Source: Dermacentor variabilis (Eukaryota; Arthropoda; Arachnida; Ixodida; Ixodidae). Taken from it: DNA of 64,000 bases. A model generated the notes under the pieces. It saw only the letters and a list, made by a program, of their open reading frames with translations. It made no database searches and was not told the origin of the DNA. Of this stretch, positions 1-10,804 are shown in pieces (the stretch's first letter is position 1; every line of letters begins with the position of its first letter). Both the position numbers and the translations under genes were made by a program. The stretch is taken from assembly GCF_050947875.1 (NCBI RefSeq), contig NC_134572.1, forward strand, positions 157,811,105 through 157,875,104, in the 5' to 3' direction.

Positions 1-479
1 GCAACCATCCTGCTGTTGCTATTCGGACGCGTCTCGCCAGGCCTATTGGTGCCGGAATCACCGAATGATATCATAAAATGGACGCGCTATGCGCTCATAA
101 CTAACTTTTCAGGTTAGCTTAGATAAAGCGAAAACTCATTACATTACTGGCGATCAACGAGACTGAGAGCGTAGCCATCTCTAGAATTCACACTGAAGCG
201 AGAGCCATGGCTGCGGCCATGTTCCAGAACGGTAATAATTAGCGTCCGTAAGCATTACGAGCGTTAAACTCCCAAAACAATTTAAGTTATCACAGCGCAC
301 GTGCGCTACAGAAACCCAATAACGTTCGCAGCATGCGCAGTGAGAACGACGCAGCTTCTTTACATACGTAAAGTGTCTGCGTTTGGTTGAAAACGCTATC
401 TGAATCTGTCTAATATCCTAAACACGAGAAACGCCCGTGACGCGCCTCAGACAGGCTTGGCAGGCGGATTGCCTCATAT
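1..479. other. Unassigned flank left of Gypsy A
   Basis: This stretch lies upstream of the first recognisable LTR. I see no long conserved ORF, no tandem repeat and no motif of a known element family. It is either unique sequence or a repeat too decayed to recognise by eye. Confidence 0.4.
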
Positions 480-902
480 TGACACGTGTATTTGTTTGTC
501 TTAATCGGGCGACCAGGTTTCGCCGCCCAACAAATGTTATCGCGCAGCGCGGGACGCGCCTGCATGTATCCGCAGTTTCTGGAAAGTTATCGATGCTTCT
601 ATCCGCTTTCTTTTGTCGCCAAACCTTATGTTATCTGATTTCATCGCCTGACGCGAATGGTGTAGGACTTTGTGGAAGGCACGCCAGTCCCAGCGATCAG
701 TCTGGAACATTCCACGATTGATGTTTAAAAGCCGACGCGCTTGGCCCGTTGATGACATTTTTGACGATCGCCGACCGTGTTTGCCGCTATCGTTGTGCTA
801 TAAGTGTAGCCTCTTTTTGTGGGCACACGTTCGCCCAATAAAAGTTAGTTTTGTCTTTCGCACTATTGCTACTGTGTTCTTCAACGTCACCACCACGCGA
901 CT
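480..902 (+). repeat. 5' LTR of Gypsy A
   Basis: About 423 bp starting TGACACGTGT. It aligns along its length with the LTR at 19201-19621, sharing the GTTATCGATG block, the AAAAGCCGACGC block, the AATAAAA polyadenylation-like signal near 838-843 and a closing CACTA/CACCA stretch. The expected closing GTGACA has decayed to about cgcgac, so the right edge is good to a few bases. A partner 3' LTR is missing. Confidence 0.75.
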
Positions 903-904
903 TC

Positions 905-916
905 TGGTGGAGGTGC
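905..916 (+). promoter_or_regulatory. Primer-binding site core of Gypsy A
   Basis: TGGTGGAGGTGC lies a few bases after the LTR end and just before the first gag codons. The same core follows the 5' LTRs of elements E and L in this window. It would pair with a tRNA 3' end reading GCACCTCCACCA. The isoacceptor was not determined. Confidence 0.65.
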
Positions 917-925
917 TTTTTGTTC

Positions 926-2270
926 ATGTACCGGACGCCCCCGACAAGCCGTGATCCAAGCCCGGACCGAAAAGACAACACCAACGTAGTCCCGGACCAA
1001 CGAGCAAGCCGCCGTCTTCAACAGCTGCCCCCAGAGCGCGGACTTCGGCCTGAGAAGACTAAGAAGATTGTGGCCAAGGCAACCCCAATGGCAGCCCCAG
1101 CGTCCCCCATCGTGCTGCGGCAACCCAGAGAACCACCGACGATTTGAGGACCCGGAAAGGTGGCTGGAAACGTATGAGGTGGTCGCTGCCTTTAACAGCT
1201 GGAACAGTGACGACAAAATGACGACATTTCTTCGCATTGGAAGACGCTGCCAGGACGTTGTTAGAGAACCGCGAAGCCACCTTGACGACCTGGGACCTGT
1301 TCAGAAGCGGCTTCCTGAAGACATTCGCAAGCGTCGTTCGCCGAGAACGAGCCCAAGCGCTATTAGAATCCCGGGTGCAGCTACCCAATGAGACAACCGC
1401 GAACTTCACGGAGGAAATGAGCCGTCTATTTCGTCACGCCGACCCCAAAATGCCCGAGGTTAAGAAGGTCCGTCTACTGATGCGCGGTGTGAAAGAGTAA
1501 CATTTAGCCGGAATGGTACGAAGCCCACCGAAGGCCGTCGACAAGTTTCTTCGCGAGGCCACCAGCATCGAGAAGACACTCGAGATGCGAAACCGGCAAT
1601 TCGATCGCTGCACGAACTCTATAAACTACGCCGGGGTTTAATCACTGGCTACCGACGATCTACGTGAGACTATCACAGCGGTCGCACGGGAGGAGCTGCA
1701 GAAGTTCTACCCAAGGTCGCAGTCCCAAGTGCATCCAATCGCTGAAGTCGTCAAAGAAGAGGTTAGGCGATCGCTTGGAGTCTCTGAGGTGCAAACACGA
1801 TAACCGCTACCTCAGCCGGAAGCGATGACCTACGCCGCCGTAGCCCGCCTTCAAGGTCCCCCTCCGCGAGAACGCCAGGGCCCTGTAACGCAGCAATTCC
1901 GTCGTCCACAGCCACCGCCGCCAGCCCGCCCACCCTTCGCCCAGCTCAGATACGCGAGGAAGACGGACATTTGGCGAGCCCCCGGCCACCGCCCGCTCCG
2001 CTACCACTGCGGCGAAGCCGGCCATGTGTACTGCCGATGACCATACCGCGACCTGGGATTGCAAGGGTTCGCCGTCGACACACCGCGCCCTCGGAAAGGT
2101 GAACGCTCTCGTGATATTGCCGACTACCTCGCCACTACTCAGTGGAGCCCTTGACGACCATCCCGTTCGCCGTCACCAGGCCGCTACCTGTCGCCGCAGC
2201 GCCGACCCTACACTGGCCCAGCCCGGGGCCGGTCCGTCAGCCCATATCCGGAAAAATAAAAGCAGCAACT
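926..2270 (+). pseudogene. Gypsy A gag, degenerate
   Basis: The likely start is the ATG at 926, because the first residues (MYRTPPTSRDPSP) line up with the start of the intact gag at 42399. A capsid segment at 1237-1500 (LEDAA-like, then ERAQALLESR, then LLMRGVKE) matches intact gag but ends in an in-frame TAA. The nucleocapsid zinc knuckle around 2000-2037 reads RYHCGEAGHVYCR and then a stop: the first Cys of the CCHC box is Arg and the last part is lost. Several frame changes separate these blocks, so no functional Gag can be made. Confidence 0.75.
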
Positions 2271-3009
2271 GATGGAGGTGCGCTTGCTGTTCGTCGAACT
2301 GACGAAGATCCTCCGCCGCCGACGAAGACGCCGAAAAGACTGTCTCGACGACACACCGCCGTCCAGACGAAGTCTGGCAGGAAAGAACACGCTGACGAAA
2401 GACCACCTGACGACGCCACGTACCAACCACAGGTCAAGGCGACGCAGCCGTGATCCGACGCCAAGGCCTAACTGTAACGCAAGACAAAGAACCACAGACC
2501 TCGACGTGCTTCTCGACGGCCACGCAGTCACCGTCATAGTAGACACAGGAGCCGATTACTCCGTCATGAGTGGACCCATCGCAGCCCAGTTGAAGAAAGT
2601 TAAGACTGCATGGGAAGGCCCGTTAATTCGGACCGCTGGAGGACACCTCATCACGCCGAGTGAAATCTGCACTACAAGAATTACCATTCATGACCGGACT
2701 TACCCTGCCACCTTCGTTATCCTGCAACAGTGTTCACGAGACGTCATTCTCGGCATGAACTTCCTGAACCAACACGGCGCAATCATCGTCCTGAAGTTGA
2801 AGTCAATAACGCTGTCGGAAGATCAAGCGATACCGCCGGGGAGGCCTCGTAGTCACCACGCCTTGAGTGTGCTCGAAGATCAATTGAGCATCCCACCTCG
2901 CTCCAGCATTGTTATTTCGGTCGGCACCGAAACACCCGCTGACATACAAGGCGTCATCGAAGGCGACCAATGTCTACTGGTAGACAGTGAAATTTGCGTC
3001 GCAAGAGGA

Positions 3010-4133
3010 ATGTGCGGAACATAACCAACCCTTATATATAGCTTTCATTGATTACGAGAAAGCATTTTATTCTATCGAAACCTCAGCAGTGATAGAGGCA
3101 TTACGGAATTAGGGTGTAGACGAGCCGTATGTAAAAATACCGAAAGATATCTATAGCGGCTCCACAGCCACCGTAGTCCTCCATAAAGCAAGCAACAAAA
3201 TCCCAATAAAGAAAGGCGTCAGGCAGGGAGATACGATATCTCCAATCCTATTCACAGCGTGTTTACAGGAGGTATTCAGAGACCTGGATTGGGAGGAATT
3301 GGGGATAAAAGTTAATGGAGAATACCTTAGTAACTTGCGATTCGCTGATGATATTGCCTTGCTTAGTAACTCAGGGGACCAATTGCAATGCATGCTCACT
3401 GACCTGGAGAGGCAAAGCAGAAGAGTGGGTCTAAAAATAAATCTGCAGAAAACTAAAGTAATACTTAACAGTCTCGGAAGAGAACAGCAGTTTACGATAG
3501 GTAGCGAGGCACTGGAAGTGGTAAGGGAATACATCTACTTAGGACAGGTAGTGACTGCTGATCCGGATCATGAGAGTGAAATAATCAGAAGAATAAGAAT
3601 GGGCTGGGGTGCGTTTGGTAGGCATTCTGAGATCATGAACAGCAGGTTGCCATTATCCCTCAAGAGAAAAGTTTATAACAGCTGCGCCTTACCAGTACCC
3701 ACGTACGGGGCAGAAACCTGGAGGCTTACGAAAAGGGTTCTACTTAAATTGAGGACGACGCAACGAGCTATGGAAAGAAGAATGATAGGTGTAACATTAA
3801 GGGATAAGAAAAGAGCAGAATGGGTGAGGGAACAAACGCGCGTTAATGACATCTTAGTTGAAATCAAGAAAAAGAAATGGGCGTGGGCAGGACTTGTAAT
3901 GAGGAGGGAAGATAACCGATGGTCATTAAAGGTTACGGACTGGATTCCGAGGGAAGGGAAGCGTAGCAGGGGGCGGCAGAAAGTTAGGTGGGCGGATGAG
4001 ATTAAGAAGTTTGCAGGCATGACATGGCCAGTACATGACTGGGGTTGTTTGAGAAGTATGGGAGAGGCCTTTGCCCTGCAGTGGGCGTAACCAGGCTGAT
4101 GATGAAGATGATGATGATGGTGATGATGATGAG
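3010..4133 (+). mobile_element. 5'-truncated RTE-type LINE inside Gypsy A
   Basis: The sequence from about 3010 matches the interior of the longer RTE copy on the other strand at 32453-35633; the join is near ATGTGCGGAACATAACC. It runs through the RT C-terminal half to a stop at 4088-4090 and then a GATGAT-rich tail to about 4132. A short simple-repeat tail and 5' truncation are typical of RTE/BovB elements moved by target-primed reverse transcription. Outside it, the Gypsy A frame continues on both sides with at most a 2-4 base duplication (about atg/tg). The two RTE copies look about 93% identical by eye over the RT region. Confidence 0.85.
3042..4090 (+). pseudogene. RTE reverse transcriptase, C-terminal part
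   Basis: Non-LTR RT. Visible motifs are FIDYEKAF (A box), GVRQGDTISPILF (B box) and RFADDIALLSN (C box with the catalytic FADD), followed by the RTE-specific C-terminal region with RTTQRAMERRMIGV and KKWAWAG. From about 3111 to the stop at 4088 the frame is open, after one in-frame TAG near 3110 between ALRN and GVDEPY. The endonuclease and RT N-terminus are missing through 5' truncation, so this cannot be a working enzyme. RTE RTs act in the nucleus in target-primed reverse transcription. Confidence 0.85.
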
Positions 4134-5340
4134 TGATCGCTCGACTGCATGGAGGGAAAACTGAAGCGTTGTTGGCAAACTTCTGCCAGGAGTTCAGGGA
4201 CATCAACAAGGGCACCATTATCGCGTACATCGAGGAAATTCTTGAAACCACTAATGCGTTTGTCTTCTCGGATTCCGCCGCATCTACCCCGACGACCATG
4301 GTTCCCGAACCAGGCTACGACATTAATCCGAGTCTACCCGTGATTAAGCAACAGCAGCTCAGAAGTCTGCTCCGACGATACAAAGCCTGCTTTTCGACGT
4401 CATCGAGGATTCGACAACCACCAGTCGCCAAGCATCGCATAATCACCGAGGAGTGCGCTCGACCACTCCGCCAGAGTCCTTACCGAGTTTCGCCGCGAGA
4501 ACGTGAAGCTATAAGAGAACAAGTCGACGAAATGCTGCGCGACGACATCATCCAGCCGTCGAAAAACCAGTGGGCATTCCATGTTGTCCTGGTGAAGAAA
4601 AAGGACGGAACACTACGTTTTTGCGTCGATTATCGTCTTCTGAACAAGATCACGAAGTACGTATACCCCCTCCCACGGATAGACGACGCATTAGATCGGC
4701 TCTGGAACGCTAAATACTTCTCATCGATGGACCTCAAGTCTGGCTATTGGCAAATAGAAGTCGACGAAAGAGATCGCGAAAAGACCGCCTTCATCACCCT
4801 CGACGGCCTCTACGAGTTCAAGGTTATGCCATTTGGACTGTGCTCGGCGTCTGCAACGTTCCAGCGCGTGATGGACACGGTTTTAGCAGGACTGAAGCGG
4901 CAGACCTGTCTCGTTTACTTGAACGACGTCGTTGTCTTCGCTGGAAATTTCAACAATCACCTTAGGCGGCTTGCAACAGTACTAGAGGCGATCAAGTCAT
5001 CAGGGCTCACTCTGAAGCCGCTTCTGAGCTTTTGTTCCTAGGCCACGTCATCAGCAAGTCTGGTGTCCGCCCCGACTCGCAGAAGACAGCTGCCATCGCA
5101 ATGTTCCCACAGCCCATCGACAAGGACGCAGTGCGTAGATTTCTTGGCATGTGTGCCTACTACAGGCGATTTGTCAAGGTCTTTTCACGCATCGCTGAGT
5201 GGCTGACACAGCTAACTTAATGTGACGTCGAGTTCAAGTGGGAAACGCCGCAGGCCGACGCATTTCAAGAACTCAAACGACGCATGCAGTCGCCGCCCGT
5301 ACTTGCGCACTTCGACGAGCACGCCGATACCGAAATTGAT

Positions 5341-8320
5341 GGAGAGTCCACGTGACGCGGCGTGTGTTGCATTTGGTCTTGGGTGTCGCGTATGGAGGCG
5401 GCGTCGAAGGATGCAGCAGGGTCGCGTCCCATATTGGTGGGGCCTGTGGTGTTGGCACTTCAATATAGTCGGGTTTGAAGCGTTCCCGTGCAATCGTGTC
5501 TGAACGGCCGTTGAAATTTAGGACAAATGTCGTCGGACGACGTTGGAGAACACGATATGGCCCCGAGTAGTGTGGCTGTAAATGCTTCCGCTCGGCACAG
5601 TTACGCCGAAAACATGGGTAGCAGAGGTGAGTGCGACAGAAACGTACGGAGAGACCTTGCTTTTGCGAGCGGGTAGGCATGGGACGTATCTGGCTGAAGA
5701 AATCTTGCAGTTCGGCAACATAGTCGGCAGGTGATGGCATAGGCCTTTTGGTGGTGGCAACAAAAAAAACCGCACGAAAGGCGTAGGTGAGTGCCGTAGA
5801 CTAGCTCAGCACAGCAGCAACATAGGTCGTTCTTGAGGGCGGTCCTGATGCCAAGTAAGACGAGAGGCAAATGTAGAACCCAGTTCTCCGGCGATTCATG
5901 CGCCATAAGGGAGGCCTTGAGATGCCGGTGAAAATGTTCAACTAGTCCATTGGACTGGGGGTGGTAAGCAGTCGTGCCAAACGTGTCGTTCCAAGCAGTT
6001 TGAGTAGCTCGTTCAAGAGTACTGAGTCAAACTGCCGACCGCGAACGGTGACTATTGTGGATGGGCAGCCGAACCTTGCGATCGATGCAGACACGAAAGC
6101 TGCTCGAACAGGGGGCGTTGAGATGTCAGATATAGGTGTAGCTTCTGGCCACCGTGTACAGCGTTCGATGCATGTCAGTATGTAGCAGTAACCTTTCGAA
6201 GGTGGGAGAGGGCCGAGGAGGTCCAGATGTATGGTATCGAAACGGGCATCAGGTGGAAGAAAAGACTTGGCAGGCGGGATGGGGCGGCGCTGGATCTTAG
6301 AGCGTTGACACGGCACGCAGCAGCGAACACAATCGCGAACTCGCGTGTTTAGCCGGGGCCAAACGAAACGACTGGAAAGACGCTTCTGTGTCGCGCGTAA
6401 GCCAGGAAGCGACAGGCTGTGCTCTTTTTCGAATAGACGTGTGCTAAGGGATACTGGAATGTATGGTCTAGGCTTGTCGGTAGAAGTGCCGCAGACGAGG
6501 GACTTACCGTGTGGAGTTACGAGGACGCCTTCGAAATTCAGGGACGTTGGCGAGGTCCGGAGTGTACGAAGTTCGGGGTCGTCGTGCTGTTGACTGGCAA
6601 GTAAGTCGTCCTCGATGGAACGTTGTCGCTGCCCTTCATGCGGCAGAAGGTTATTGTAAACTGGGAGACATAGGAAAGGTTCGAATCGCGCTGGGTGAGT
6701 AACTGGGCGCGGAACGATTGATTGCGTGCTCAAGGGGCTTGTGGTCAGTCAAGACAGTGAATGCACGGCCTTCTAGGAAATGGCGAAAATGCCTGATAGC
6801 AAAGTAAACGGCGAGTAATTCACGGCCGAAACGCTGTAGCGCGACTGCAGAGGCTTGAGTTTCTTGAAGAAAAAGGCGAGTGGATGTCACGCATTGTCGA
6901 AGAATTGCCGCAGAACGGCAACAACGGCGGTGTTTGAAGCGTCGGTCATGATGGCAGTGGGCGCGTCTGGCTTTGGGTGTCTAAGCAGCGTGGCGTCGGC
7001 GAGGGCAGACTTGACTCTTGTGAAAGCGTCGGTGGCCTCTTCAGTCCAGTGAAGCACTCGTTTACGTTTGTTTACCAGCAGAGCGTCTAGCGGAGCCATA
7101 CATTTTGTGCAATGGGGAATGAATCTGCGGTAGAAATTGACAAATCCGAGAAATTGGTGAAGCTTGGTGAGTGTGGCCGGCCGGGAAAAGTTTTCGATGA
7201 CCGAGGAACTCGACTTCGGTTTGACCAAATTCTGTCTTGGTGGCGTTGACAATTCCTTTACTGGCAAGGCATTCAAAAAACAACCACAAGTGGTGAAGAT
7301 GTTCTTCTGCGGAAAGAGCTTGCGACGAGAAGGTCGTCAATATATGCAAAAACGAAGGGCAAGTCTCGGGTGACGAATCGATGAAACGCTGAAAGGATTG
7401 GCCTGCGTTCCGTAAGCCGAAATGCATGCGGAGAAATTAAAAAAGACCGAAGGGTGTGGTGGTGGCGGTCTTGGGAATGTCTTCTTCAGCAAACGATAGT
7501 TGATGACAGGTGCGAACGAGATCCATCTTAAAAAAGATCGTCGCAACGTGCAACACTACCGTGAAATCCTGAATGTTCGGTAGAGGGTAGCGATCAGGAA
7601 CTGTAACGTTGTTTAGTGCCCGGTAATGGCCGTATGGGTGCCAGTCTTTCGTGTTCTTAGGCACCATGTGAAGTGGTGATGCCCAATTACTCAATTACAA
7701 ATGAAGGGCGGATGATGCCAAGTTGTAGCATGTGTTCGAACTCTGCGCGAGCGATCTTGAGTTTCTCCGGGGACAAGCGCCGGGGACTGGTGGGCTGGAG
7801 GTGACGATGACCCACGTCATGTTGCACCAATTGCGTCCAGTCCGGCAGGTGCGTCAAAGTGGGAAACTCGAGTAGGAGCGCAGCAAAAGGTTCGCCAAAC
7901 ATGGCAAAAATATGCGCGATTGGCGATGTGTCTATTGATGAGACGCTGGGAACGGATAGCTGGGTCACGAAGTCAGTGAGGCGGCGTCGTTGGGCGTCGA
8001 CAAAGAGTCCGTAGTTGCGCAAAAAGTCTGCTCCAATGACAGCACGACAGACGTCGGCAACCAGGAAAATCCAGCGGAACGCTCATCGAAGGCGAAGTTT
8101 TAGCATGACGGAGCGTGATGAGAAAACTGGAATCCTGGTGCAGTTGACAGCTTGCAAAAGCGACGCAGGTGTCGCTTTTCGGTCGGAGTGCTGGGCGTCA
8201 GAATGCTGATGTCAGCTCCTGTGTCTACTAAGAACCGCTGTCCCGTAACACCGTCCGTCACGTAGAAAAGGAGACGTGTCTTTTGCCGACCACTGGTTGC
8301 CGTTAGAGGTCGGCCTGTTT
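5341..8320 (-). pseudogene. Gypsy B pol (protease, RT, RNase H, integrase), degenerate
   Basis: Protease: LVDTGADISILTP near 8209-8235. RT: WASPLHMVPK, then RYPLPNIQDF, and the catalytic box YIDDLLVA readable near 7330-7350 but in a frame split from its neighbours. RNase H: an MTDASNTAVVAVL block near 6920-6960. Integrase: HLDLLGPLPPSKGYCYILTC, then a second-Asp motif that reads TVRGRQF where family members have TDRGRQF, so a catalytic aspartate is Val. The C-terminal GPYRVLQRR block and a tail resembling RRVTWTLHQ end at about 5341. Frameshifts and stops occur throughout. Confidence 0.8.
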
Positions 8321-8325
8321 CCCTG

Positions 8326-9169
8326 CTAAGTGCAGAGTCGCCGACAATGGTGAGCATCGTTTCCAAAACGGCGGTGGTAGTAGTAGACACCAGACGTTGT
8401 AGTTGACGTTTCATTGCGAGTGCCCGTGCGTCTTGATTTGCTGGAACTATGGCTGCGTGGGCGACGAGATGACGTGCGGCGATGTTCAGCTCCACGGATG
8501 ATGCGTTCCAGGCGCCCACACAAGGAGTGGAGCGTAGATTGCGCTGCTGAAGAGCAGGGAAGGGTTTGCAGGGCAGTTCTGTTGTCACGCGGAGACGATG
8601 CTGCGACTGAGATGGTTGGGGTGGCTACTTCCATGACTTTGTCGGCCAAAGCGGCAAGTCCGGTAAGGTCCATGGTAGAGGCTGTCGCCTGGACCATCTG
8701 TATGTTAGCCGGTAGTCGTTGCAAAAAAATTCTCACAACAGCGCGTCGCCGATGGATCTCCCGTTGTTTCCGAGCAGCTGCCTCATTTGGCGTAGTTGAC
8801 TAGGGCGTCGGTCGCCGCGTTCTTCAGCGGACAGAAGCTGTTGGATGCGGGAGCGCTGTGAAGCTGCTGTGCGCTGTAGCAGGGCTGCCTTGACATCATC
8901 ATAGGCGGCGGCAGACAATGGGGAGCTCAACAAATCTGCTACTTCGTCAATGGCGGCGGGCGAGAGCGCTGCTATGGCGTAATGAAACTTTGAAGCTTGA
9001 GAGCGGATACCAGCGATTTGAAATTACGATTCGGCCTGAAGAAACCACGCCGAAGGACGCTGATCCCAGTACTCCGGAAGGCGGACAGCGACGGTCGAAC
9101 AGGAGGACTCACCGCGTTCCTTGGAAGGGTTCTGGCCTTGAGCTGTCGTAGCGTTGGTCTGGTCCATGG
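8326..9169 (-). pseudogene. Gypsy B gag, degenerate
   Basis: The likely start is the ATG at 9169 (MDQTNATTAQ). An N-terminal VRLPEYWDQRPSAWFLQAE block is followed, in other frames, by LLSSPLSAAAYDDVKAAL, RIQQLLSAEERGDRRPSQLR and FLQRLPANIQMVQA, which together form the capsid of this Gypsy lineage. The C-terminal end shows YYHRRFGNDAHHCRRLC, the Cys/His-poor motif that replaces the zinc knuckle in these gags. At least two frame changes separate the blocks. Confidence 0.75.
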
Positions 9170-9290
9170 TCGTCTCTACCACAGGAGCGTATGGCAGTAT
9201 CAAGTCCACGGTCACCAAACTGTGGCGACGAGCGACCACGCAGACCGGTAAAGTCAAGGGCTCACGCAGGAGAGGAAAAACCGACACCAT

Positions 9291-10804
9291 TTTACTTAGC
9301 GTACCATTAATTTCAAGCCCTTTTGGAACGGTGGCCCATGTCGGAGCGTGCCAGCCGCTCGTGCCTCGTGTAGACGCGAGCGACTACGTAATTCTCATGC
9401 TATGCCGATGCTCCTGCCGCTACAAGTCTGACTGATGATGGCTGATAGAAATTGGAGAATTATTTCGTGTTTACCTTGAAGCTGAGAAGAATATTGAACT
9501 TGGAGTAGACAAAAACCGCTCGTTCTTTAGAGTTAGGCTGCTCACCGTCTGTGATGACAGGTCCCTCGAGTACGAGTTATTCAACTGAGGCCAAGCCTCA
9601 GTCCAGCAAAGAGGAAACATTTACAAAAATTACTAACAAATAAAGAAAAGAAGAGAATAGCAAGGAACACACAAAATGTACAAAATAAAAGTACAGTTGG
9701 TCGCGTTTGTCCATGCAATTATCTCAAATCACTCACGGTCCAAAACCAGGAAAAATAACTCGGATATGGTAAGTCTTATTAACTCAGGTGGTGATGCTTT
9801 GAGAGCCATTGCCCTTGTGTTGACGGTGGTAGCGAAGGGGCGGGTAGTGGTAAATGAGGGACGTGGACGCATCACGGAGCCAACCCCGGACATTTCAGTC
9901 CAAGGCCTAAGTACAAGGCCAAGGCTGTCGGAATCCAAGGACAAGCGCACGACCGCTACAGCTGAGCGGCCTCGCTACCGGTTCCTTCGCTCGCGGTTTC
10001 GGCCGGGCGCCTCTCGCCTTCGTCGCCCCAGGCTTCTGGTCGCCTCCAGGCATCATCTGCTATCCGCACGGCGGCTCAGGATCGGGACCAGAATCAGGAT
10101 CCGCATTAACAGCAGCAGGTGCAGCCGAGCCCTACGCACGGTGGATCTCTTCTACAACAGTCGGTGGCGTCCTGATTCTGTCGAGGCCCTCTGGTTCGGG
10201 TGTGCACCTCGATGACACCGACCTCGACTCCGGCGACCTTTGAGCCCCCTTCCAAAGCGATCTCTTCTCCCAGCGCTCGTCTTACCTCCTTCTCTTTTCT
10301 GGTTCCTCAACCCGCCGGTTCGGTGCCGCACCCTGGTTGGTTGATCTTCTTTCTACATCGTTCTTTCTACTCGTGCCAAGTCCCGTAAACCGCTCCATTG
10401 TCGGTCACTCGAAGGTATTTGGAGCTGGCGCTGTTCCGCCGTTTTGGCACCGCATTTTGCATCAGTTTTCAGCAGTCGCAGTAGTTTCACTGCAGCAGTC
10501 GCCGCTTTCTACTGACTCAATACTCCCTCTTAATCTATGTCTTTTACAACGGACGAGTGCCACGCACTATCAACGTTACACCTGAAGTTGGAACTCTTCA
10601 CGAGACAATTCTCATAGCCAATAGGAAGGTTTTAGAGCGCAGCTCTTTGGCGTCCGTTCCTGGGTTTCGCGTCGTCGTCGGCCTCGTAACCAGCTCCGCC
10701 CCCCTTTCATCCCCCCAGCGCTAGCAGCGACCGACTGATACCGCTGGATGCCGCTGACGCCGCTAGAGAGTCAAGATAACGTGACTGCATAGAACACCGT
10801 CGCC
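9291..10804. other. Unassigned spacer between Gypsy B and Gypsy C
   Basis: No coding motif is recognised. An ORF of about 179 codons (9676-10215, +) is low-complexity and Arg/Ser-rich, with no family resemblance. A GC-rich stretch near 10630-10780 looks repeat-like in composition but I cannot place it. Part of the left end may be the 5' leader of Gypsy B. No LTR pair or tandem repeat is seen. Confidence 0.4.

Larger units (their letters stand above)
480..5340 (+). mobile_element. Gypsy A, Ty3/Gypsy LTR retrotransposon, 3'-truncated
   Basis: The order LTR, primer site, gag, protease, RT, start of RNase H identifies a Ty3/Gypsy element. It is related to the intact element at 42174-47663: gag shares a capsid motif close to LMRGVKE, and pol shares DTGADYS and the block around DLKSGYWQIEVDERDREK. 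Many stops and frameshifts make it dead. Pol stops at 5340 early in RNase H, where the opposite-strand element B begins, and no 3' LTR or integrase of A is visible. A non-LTR element interrupts pol at 3010-4133. The left boundary is set by TGACACGTGT, which also opens the related LTR at 19201. Confidence 0.85.
2272..5340 (+). pseudogene. Gypsy A pol (protease, RT, start of RNase H), degenerate and interrupted
   Basis: An aspartic protease segment carries VDTGADYSVM (about 2540-2570), followed by the RDVILGMNFL flap-region block. The reading frame is then cut by the RTE insertion at 3010-4133 and resumes at 4134 with the protease-RT linker. RT shows VVLVKKKDGTLRFCVDYR, SSMDLKSGYWQIEVDE and VMPFGLCSASATFQR. 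The catalytic YxDD box reads YLND, so the first of the paired aspartates is Asn. A frameshift near 5030 follows, then FLGHVISKSGVRPD and RRFLGMCAYYRRF, then the RNase H tether. The reading ends at FDEHADTEI, just before the HTDAS motif. Confidence 0.85.
5341..9290 (-). mobile_element. Gypsy B, degenerate Gypsy-type LTR retrotransposon
   Basis: Read on the minus strand the order is gag (from about 9169), protease (about 8230), RT, RNase H, integrase, C-terminal tail (to about 5341). It is a different Gypsy lineage from A: its gag ends in a HRRFGNDAHHC motif in place of a classical CCHC knuckle, and its protease reads RFLVDTGADISILTP. No LTR is recognised on either side. The left edge abuts truncated Gypsy A. 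The many frameshifts and stops show it is old. Confidence 0.8.

Noticed and set aside
9676..10215. 179-codon ORF as a host gene
   Set aside because: Arg/Ser-rich composition, no domain, and no neighbouring exon signals; it may be chance in GC-rich DNA.
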